64,000 nucleotides of DNA from Siphonodentalium dalli (taxonomy: Eukaryota; Mollusca; Scaphopoda; Gadilida; Siphonodentaliidae): the NCBI GenBank assembly GCA_032622095.1, contig CP136068.1, positions 121,649,989 through 121,713,988 of the forward strand. The letters run 5' to 3'. Shown here in pieces: positions 58,016-64,000 of this stretch (position 1 is the first letter of the stretch; each line of letters opens with the position of its first letter). The notes under the pieces were generated by a model that saw nothing but the letters and a program-made list of their open reading frames with translations, was not told the origin of the DNA and searched no databases. The position numbers and the translations under genes were made by a program.

Positions 58016-59185
58016 CAGTGTTCGCGCTGGACCGAAAAAAACTTTAGCCAGAAGTTTAGCCAAATGAAAATTTTATTAGCCAAATGAAAAAAACTTTAGC
58101 CAAATGTTTTTTGGCCAAATAAAAAAAAACTTTGGCCAAATTAAATCATCGTTTTCTGGTCGGTTCACAATTAATGACTAAAACGTAAAATCTAACAGAC
58201 AAAGGTAAAATACACAATGATTTAAATAATTTTGATGAATTACAAGTATTTTTATATATATCATTTATTAAAAATTTATTAATCTTTATGTGAAAGAGTG
58301 ATTTGGGGGGGGGGGGGGGGGGGGTAACCCGGTGTTGTCCTTCTTAATGTCATTATTTTTTTGTTTTATATCAATATCTATTTTTAAATCATTAAATATT
58401 TATCCTTGCGAAAATATCTAAGTGACATCTGGAAACTAATAACTTAATATTGTTACGCCATTATCAAATTACAATCTGTCATAAAAGCATGCATATTATT
58501 TTTGACTGTATCGGTATTGACGACAAATAGCCACAAAATATCTGTCGTGATTCACATTTGGCTGATTAAGCTATTGTCTTACACTTGGTGCTCATAAACC
58601 TCGACCGTCATAAATACAATGTCATCATAAACATGCATTGTGCAGGTGCGCCGTGAGTGACCAGACAGACAATGGGCTGAATGTGGGATTAGGGGATTAA
58701 ATGTAAAAATTAATAATGACCTTTTGCTGCTTAGTGCAGAGTGACGTAATCTTTCTCCAGATTAAAACAGCCTGCACATGTTACGAACAAATTGCTTATA
58801 TCCCGGCGTCAATGCACTTTACTACAAAACATTGCTTTCTTCACATTGTCATAATTCAACCACGGTCGGTTTAATGTCCATGCGCCTTTGAATGTCCGTC
58901 TTGTGAAAACTAAAGATGATTGCATTGATTGAGTTGTCGATCGGGTTTCCCTTTGTACGATATTTCATAAGTACGAAAATAATGAAATACTTTCGTCACC
59001 TAACTTCGCCTTGAATGTCGATATATTGAGCGCTTTTATTAATTAGCTTTCTGGCTCCATGCTTTCAGTCTCCATTTGGGTTCAAAAAAAGTTTAGCCAA
59101 AAGTTTAGCCAAATGAAATTTTTATTAGCCAAATTCAAAAAAGATTAGCCATTGGCTAATTTGGCTACCGACAGCGCGAACACTG
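58016..59185. mobile_element. Non-autonomous hAT element with perfect 8-bp target duplication
   Basis: The ends CAGTGTTCGCGCTG and CAGCGCGAACACTG are flanked on both sides by CTCTGTAT (58008-58015 and 59186-59193). Clusters of TTAGCCAAAT lie just inside both ends, the kind of subterminal repeats that hAT transposases bind. The interior has no transposase. It has a G run of about 18-20 bases near 58306-58324. Confidence 0.9.
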
Positions 59186-59581
59186 CTCTGTATGTTATAA
59201 TATGACTTCCAGACAATGTATCCCTGACTGTGATTTGTTATGTTGGATTTCTTTTGTTTATGATGTTAACTTTTGTATGATCTGCGGATGTTGGGTGTTA
59301 ATTCTGGTTGTTAATGAAGTGTTTAGCCCGTTCTTCCAGTATTTAACAACCTGAAAACCCAAATTCAGATATTAATTAACCATGACTATTGTAGTTAAGT
59401 TAAACTATGGAGATGTCCTCCCATATTTAGAATTACTATTAAGAATTATTTGGGGATTTGTACCTTCAAATTGGTAGTGAGTCTAAAGAAATCCTCCGAC
59501 CTCCGTAGTTATGGTACTTTTTAGATTGACTGCATTTATTATTCTTAGGTCAGCTCTGGCTTTGATATGTGATTTAATTAA

Positions 59582-59842
59582 CCCTTTCTTTACTAAATAC
59601 TCATTGACGAGTAGTTACCTTAGGAAATTTTTTTAGATAATAAGTTCAATAAAGGACCATGGACCGTTTGTGGAACTTATAGCCTAAACATTTCCGACCA
59701 ATAAATAGGAATCCTGAAATTTTATTTTCTATTCGTCTGTCTGTCATCAGCTCATTTTTCCTGAACACCCCTCCAAATGAATAATAGACTATTCTAATGT
59801 ATACTATAACTGAACGGGAGAATCCATTTAGCAAAGAAAGGG
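59582..59842. mobile_element. TTAA-type MITE, family 4, intact ends
   Basis: TTAA (59578-59581 and 59843-59846) flanks CCCTTTCTTTACTAAATAC ... TTTAGCAAAGAAAGGG. The inner section has GATAATAAGTTCAATAAAGG and no twin palindromes. Confidence 0.85.
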
Positions 59843-59901
59843 TTAAAGAGAACTGGATTGGAGCAAGATCATTACATAAATCTGTAACATTGCACTCTTA
59901 A

Positions 59902-60156
59902 CCCTTTGATGACTGGAGCTGCGCTGGTGCAGCATTAAAAACCCTGTGCCAGTGCATTCTTTTATATATGCAAGTCTCCCATAGGGAGCCTCGCACATAT
60001 AAGAGAATGCATTGTCTTACAAGATCAAGGTAAATATTGTTAGGCCAATGTATTCGCTTATATATGCGAGGCTCCCTATGGGAGACTCGCATATATAAGA
60101 GAATGCATTGGCACAGGGTTTCCCCAAAATTTCAGGAAGCTCGAGTCATAAAAGGG
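59902..60156. mobile_element. TTAA-type MITE, family 2, intact ends
   Basis: TTAA (59898-59901 and 60157-60160) flanks CCCTTTGATGACTGGAGC ... CATAAAAGGG. The hairpins lie at about 59947-60014 and 60044-60111 with the GTCTCCCATAGGGAGCC-type loop. Confidence 0.85.
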
Positions 60157-60574
60157 TTAACATGAATATATGAATGTTATCAACATAAGATCTAATCGAA
60201 TCAAATCGAGAAACCTGGATTGCAAAATATAAATAAAATCTTAGGTATTCGAAATATTCATTGTTACAGAGCAGCTTTGTATAATTTTGTCTCATTATAC
60301 CTATATATGCTTTTTGTTAAACTGTCAATAATGGTGAGGTTTAAATTGGAGAACATGTCATTGAAGAGAATGTATAACCAGGAATGGATCCAAGGCCCTT
60401 TTCATACCTGTAACCGAGTTTCAATATCAAAAACACCTCAACCATTTAACAGATGTTTGTAAAATGCACATAATCCTTTTCACTCGTAAGTACAATAAAT
60501 CGTGCAACAAATATCTAGCTCCTTCACTGCATGAGTTCCAGATAGCAGCTATCCGAACATTTTATAGAAGCGAC

Positions 60575-60671
60575 GGTTTAGATAATTATTTCAATAAACG
60601 ACCTATGGTCTTTTGTTGAACTTATTATCTGAACATTTCCTGAGGGAAATGAGTATTTAGTAAAGAAATGG
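60575..60671. mobile_element. Family-4 fragment sharing a TTAA with the next element
   Basis: GAACTTATTATCTGAACATT and GAGTATTTAGTAAAGAAATG end at GG before TTAA 60672-60675. That TTAA also serves as the left target site of the family-3 element. Confidence 0.55.
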
Positions 60672-60675
60672 TTAA

Positions 60676-60903
60676 CCCTTTTAGTGCCAGGGGCCGATCT
60701 CATCGGCCCTAATTTATGGTCTGTAGAGTGCTCTAAAAAAAAAAAATGAAATATATATTTTTTTTATATATATATTTTTTGGGTTAGGCCAATGCATTCT
60801 CTTATATATGCGAGGCGACCTATGGTCGACTCGCATATATAAGAGAATGCATTGGCACAGGGTATATGGGTCGATACAAAAATCGGACCTGGCACTCAAA
60901 TGG
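60676..60903. mobile_element. TTAA-type MITE, family 3, one hairpin
   Basis: The ends are CCCTTTTAGTGCCAGGGG and CCTGGCACTCAAATGG. GGGCCGATCTCATCGGCCC lies subterminally. A single full hairpin lies at 60788-60856. TTAA lies at 60672-60675 and 60904-60907. Confidence 0.8.
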
Positions 60904-60907
60904 TTAA

Positions 60908-62391
60908 AGTTATCCAATCTGAACCTCACAGTTATGCTTAAAGATCCACAGTCCGATTTGACACGAAATTAGTCAAACTTTGCCAAGGTCATTTTAACTT
61001 ACCAGACAAAGATAAATTCTTTCAATAACCATCATTTGTATGGCACAGGCATTGCTAAATTCCACTAAATCATCCATCAGATTTACATTGAAAATGTGTA
61101 GAAATGATTGTAATTGAGAGGGCCTTTTATTATATGCTTGTTTGAAAACAAAATGGTTGTATTATGTATTCAGTCCGTCTGTCCATTAACAATTTTGGTT
61201 TCCAACCGATAACTCCAGTTTGGATTATTTGATTTGAGTGAAAGTTGGTATGTATTCCCAGCTAAAAACACAAGCCAAGTTCGAATATGGGTTCCGTCCA
61301 ATTATTTTACATGAGTTACGGACCTTTTTTTGACTTAGAATTTGACTGCATTTTGGCATTGAAATGTAGGGGTATATCAGATGTTCTTTCTAAGCTCAAA
61401 TTGTTATTGTATTTTGCAGTAATAGACTTTGAAATGGCTATTCGGCCACACCCCAGCAATACTCTTGTTATCTACTGCTTTTGGGAAACGGAAGCATGAA
61501 TGCTCTTTATCATTGGAATTTTTATATTTAAAAACATGTTAAAACTTCTGCTTTTGAAAGTCTGACCTTCAGAACCTCCTATTGATGGGTTCAATGGCAC
61601 GATCTTAATTATTTTTTGGTATATAAAACGTACCAATAGTAGCTTTATGGTGTCATATTAGGCTGTGTATCTTAAAATGTGTTGGCGCAAATTAAACCAA
61701 AAATCAAAATTGTCTCAGTCACTATGCTTTTTATCATTAGACCAGATTGAGTATGGAGCATAAAATAATAAGCCCCATCTTCATAGGATGTTCATGTTTA
61801 TATATATATTTGTTTTTGAAGGGATATCTTTGTTGTTTAATATTCACTGACATTTTAGTTATACAACTGAATATGGTCGTTATAGTCTTGAGTTTAGCAT
61901 TTTACGCTCCATACTGAATGAAGTCTCAAAATATAGAAGTCAATTTGTTGCTTCATAATATATGGTATCAATGCACTGACCTTCAGTTTATATATTCAAC
62001 CATGACATCAAATAGTTGCACCAACCATGGTAAATGTTGTATTGCTGAATTTTGACTACATACAGGGCCAGGAACCTAAGTCACTAATCAAGTCTCTGGC
62101 AACAATTCTTTTGGCGCCGTTACCAGAAACATGTGTCCATTTTACTTTGGCCTCAGGGCCAGGAACCTATGTCATTAATGTAACCTCATACCAAAAGCGG
62201 TTTTGATATTAAATTTGTTTAAAACATATATAAACTTTTGTCTGATGGGATAAACTAGTATACGAGCTGTGGAAATCCACAATGCACATTCAAATTTTTT
62301 TTAAATCAGTAATTGTTAAAAATCATATTTATAACTGACATTTACATGGAAAATAGCTATCGATTGTGAACATCAAACACACCTCAAGCAT
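60908..62391. other. Unassigned stretch
   Basis: A weak TCCG-type dispersed repeat starts near 61168. GGGCCAGGAACCTA occurs twice (near 62064 and 62156). No exon is recognised. Confidence 0.4.
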
Positions 62392-62395
62392 TTAA

Positions 62396-62615
62396 CCCTT
62401 TGAGTGCCAGGTCGATTTTTGTATCAACCCATATACCCTGTGCCAATGCATTCTCTTATATATGCAAGTCGACCATAGGTCGCCTCGCATATATAAGAGA
62501 ATGCATTGGCCTGACAATTTTTTTTTTACAATTTTAATAATTTATTCTTATATTCTTTAACATACTTACTTTGCAGGTTTAGGGCCGATGAGATCGGCCC
62601 CTGGCACTCAAAGGG
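62396..62615. mobile_element. TTAA-type MITE, family 3 (inverted), intact ends
   Basis: TTAA (62392-62395 and 62616-62619) flanks CCCTTTGAGTGCCAGG ... CCTGGCACTCAAAGGG. One hairpin lies at about 62445-62513. Confidence 0.85.
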
Positions 62616-62679
62616 TTAATAGATGTTCGTAAAATACACATAATCACTTTCACTTGTAAGTACTTACTTCCTGCTTTAA

Positions 62680-63058
62680 CCCTTTACCCAACAAACCGGC
62701 CAAAACCGGCCAAATAAAGGTTCAACAGCCTAAAATATCAATAGAATAATACAAATATGGATATCATTGGAACCGGCTCATTGACCACATTGTGATGGTT
62801 ACAGTTATGCCCTGTGCCAATGCATTCTCTTATATATGCGAGTCGAACATAGGTCGCCTCGCTTATATAAGAGAATGCATTGGCCTAAAAAAAATCTTTT
62901 TTTAACACTTTTTACCATTTTTTCTTACATTCTTTAACAATTTTATAATTTTTAATGTGTTAAGCCAATGCATTCTCTTATATATGCGAGGCGACCTATG
63001 GTCGACTCGCATATATAAGAGAATGCATTGGCACAGGGCCCTTCTGTTGGGTAAAGGG
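62680..63058. mobile_element. TTAA-type MITE, family 1 (inverted), intact ends
   Basis: TTAA (62676-62679 and 63059-63062) flanks CCCTTTACCCAACAAACC ... CTGTTGGGTAAAGGG. The hairpins lie at about 62815-62883 and 62966-63034. The left loop reads GTCGAACATAGG, one change from the usual form. Confidence 0.88.
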
Positions 63059-63227
63059 TTAAATATCTAGCTCATCCACTGCAAGAGTTCCAGATAGCAG
63101 CTATCAAAACGGCTGAAGCGACGGTTTAGAGATTACATTAGTGATGGAGGTTCCTGGCCTTGACATATCTGATGGCATTTTGAGCAAGTTGGGGAAAAAA
63201 AGCTATTATTCTGTGTGCCGGACATTT

Positions 63228-63292
63228 GCAGAATGAGGTCCCCAGAGAGGAGATAGCATCACTAATTTCACCTTCTGGGCACCTCATTCTTC
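63228..63292. repeat. Hairpin family AGAATGAGGTCCCCAGAG, third copy
   Basis: The left arm TGCAGAATGAGGTCCCCAG and right arm CTGGGCACCTCATTCTTCA pair around a loop with ATAGCATCACTAATT. Confidence 0.7.
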
Positions 63293-63460
63293 AAATGTCC
63301 AGCACTATATTTTGAGGTCTGTTTACTTCATTCTATCTTATTCTCAAGCCAGCTAAAGCCATGGATTTTGTGTGCATCTAATATGTGTATTGCTGCATAT
63401 AATCTGACACTTCACCAGAACAAAAGTATGTGAAGAGAATCCAATACCATATTGCTTTAA

Positions 63461-63687
63461 CCCTTTCATGACGCTGGTGCAGCATTAAAGATCTCCCATG
63501 GGAGCCTCGTGCATATATAAGAATGCACTGGCTTACAAGGTCAATGTAAATATTGTTAGGCCAAAACATTCTCTTTTATATGTGAGGTTATATATGGGAT
63601 GCTCCCTATGGGAGACTCACATATATAAGAGAATGCATTGGCTCAGGGTTTTGAGCAAAATATCAGGAAACTCCAGTCATGGGAGGG
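63461..63687. mobile_element. TTAA-type MITE, family 2, first hairpin shortened
   Basis: TTAA (63457-63460 and 63688-63691) flanks CCCTTTCATGACGCTGG ... CATGGGAGGG. The first hairpin is missing its left half; the second lies at about 63562-63640. Confidence 0.8.
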
Positions 63688-63716
63688 TTAAATGATCTTA
63701 TCTGAATTGATCTTAA

Positions 63717-64000
63717 CCCTTTACCCAACAAAACGGCCAAAAACGCCCAAATAAAGCTTCAACAGCTAAAATATCTTCGGTCTGTCTCAATAACACCATA
63801 CAAATATGGATATCATTGGAACCGGTTCATTGACCACATTGTGATGGTTACAGTTATGCCTTGTGCCAATGCATTCTCTTATAAATGCGAGTCGACCATA
63901 GGTCGCCTCGCATATATAAGAGAATGCATTGGCCTAAAAAAATATTTATAATATTTTTCTACATTCTTGACAATTTTATCATTTTTAATATGTGTTAAGC
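63717..64000. mobile_element. TTAA-type MITE, family 1, cut by the window end
   Basis: TTAA (63713-63716) precedes CCCTTTACCCAACAAAACGG. The first hairpin lies at about 63867-63935. The second hairpin and right end lie beyond the window. Confidence 0.85.

Noticed and set aside
58016-59185. Assignment of the element to the same family as the hAT remnant at 18069-19147
   Set aside because: The ends differ (CAGTGTTCGCGC against TAGTGATGGGCGG) and the subterminal repeats are unrelated.

Overview
The window is a stretch of AT-rich animal (metazoan) genomic DNA. It holds split genes with GT-AG introns and is dominated by mobile elements. Many short non-autonomous DNA elements, Helitrons, a DIRS-type element and low-complexity motifs (TACATGTA, TCCG and CATCTTGGC runs) suggest a marine invertebrate. 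I cannot place it to phylum from sequence alone.

One host gene is clear: a plus-strand ubiquitin-specific protease of the USP2/USP21 group. It can be followed through 12 coding exons from 35768 to 56482 (593 codons as modelled, all phases consistent). The catalytic Cys, His and Asn, the QQDAQEF box and the C-terminal LFYEL block are present. One of the four expected zinc-ligand cysteines is replaced by Phe. A second, weaker candidate is a first coding exon on the minus strand at 3225-3342, with a good start context and a donor site, weakly resembling MANBAL/UPF0239 small membrane proteins.

Layout: 0-9.1 kb holds three DNA elements with long inverted arms (443-1642, 2191-3182, 5008-9121). 9.5-17.1 kb is a head-to-tail array of Helitron-like elements joined seamlessly CTAG|TC, with a later 1401-bp tandem duplication inside it. 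18.1-19.1 kb is a decayed hAT element with a frameshifted BED finger. 21.1-22.3 kb is a lone minus-strand Helitron related to the array. 23.3-24.8 kb has a TTAA element and a 5'-truncated non-LTR retrotransposon. 26.1-26.8 kb is a Harbinger-type MITE. 27-31 kb is a diverged duplication peppered with AACGCGGTC motifs. 33-35 kb holds further inverted-repeat elements. 35.8-56.5 kb is the USP gene, whose 6.7-kb intron 7 contains a non-autonomous DIRS-like element with perfect terminal and internal complementary regions. 57.7-64 kb holds a 139-bp palindrome, a hAT element with a perfect 8-bp target duplication, and a cluster of TTAA elements.

The most unusual recurring object is a paired-palindrome module of two roughly 69-nt hairpins in opposite orientation. 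It recurs more than ten times from 23 kb to the end of the window, nested inside at least four different outer elements. Paired base changes between copies preserve the stems. No RNA gene, CRISPR array or complete transposase or replicase gene was found.
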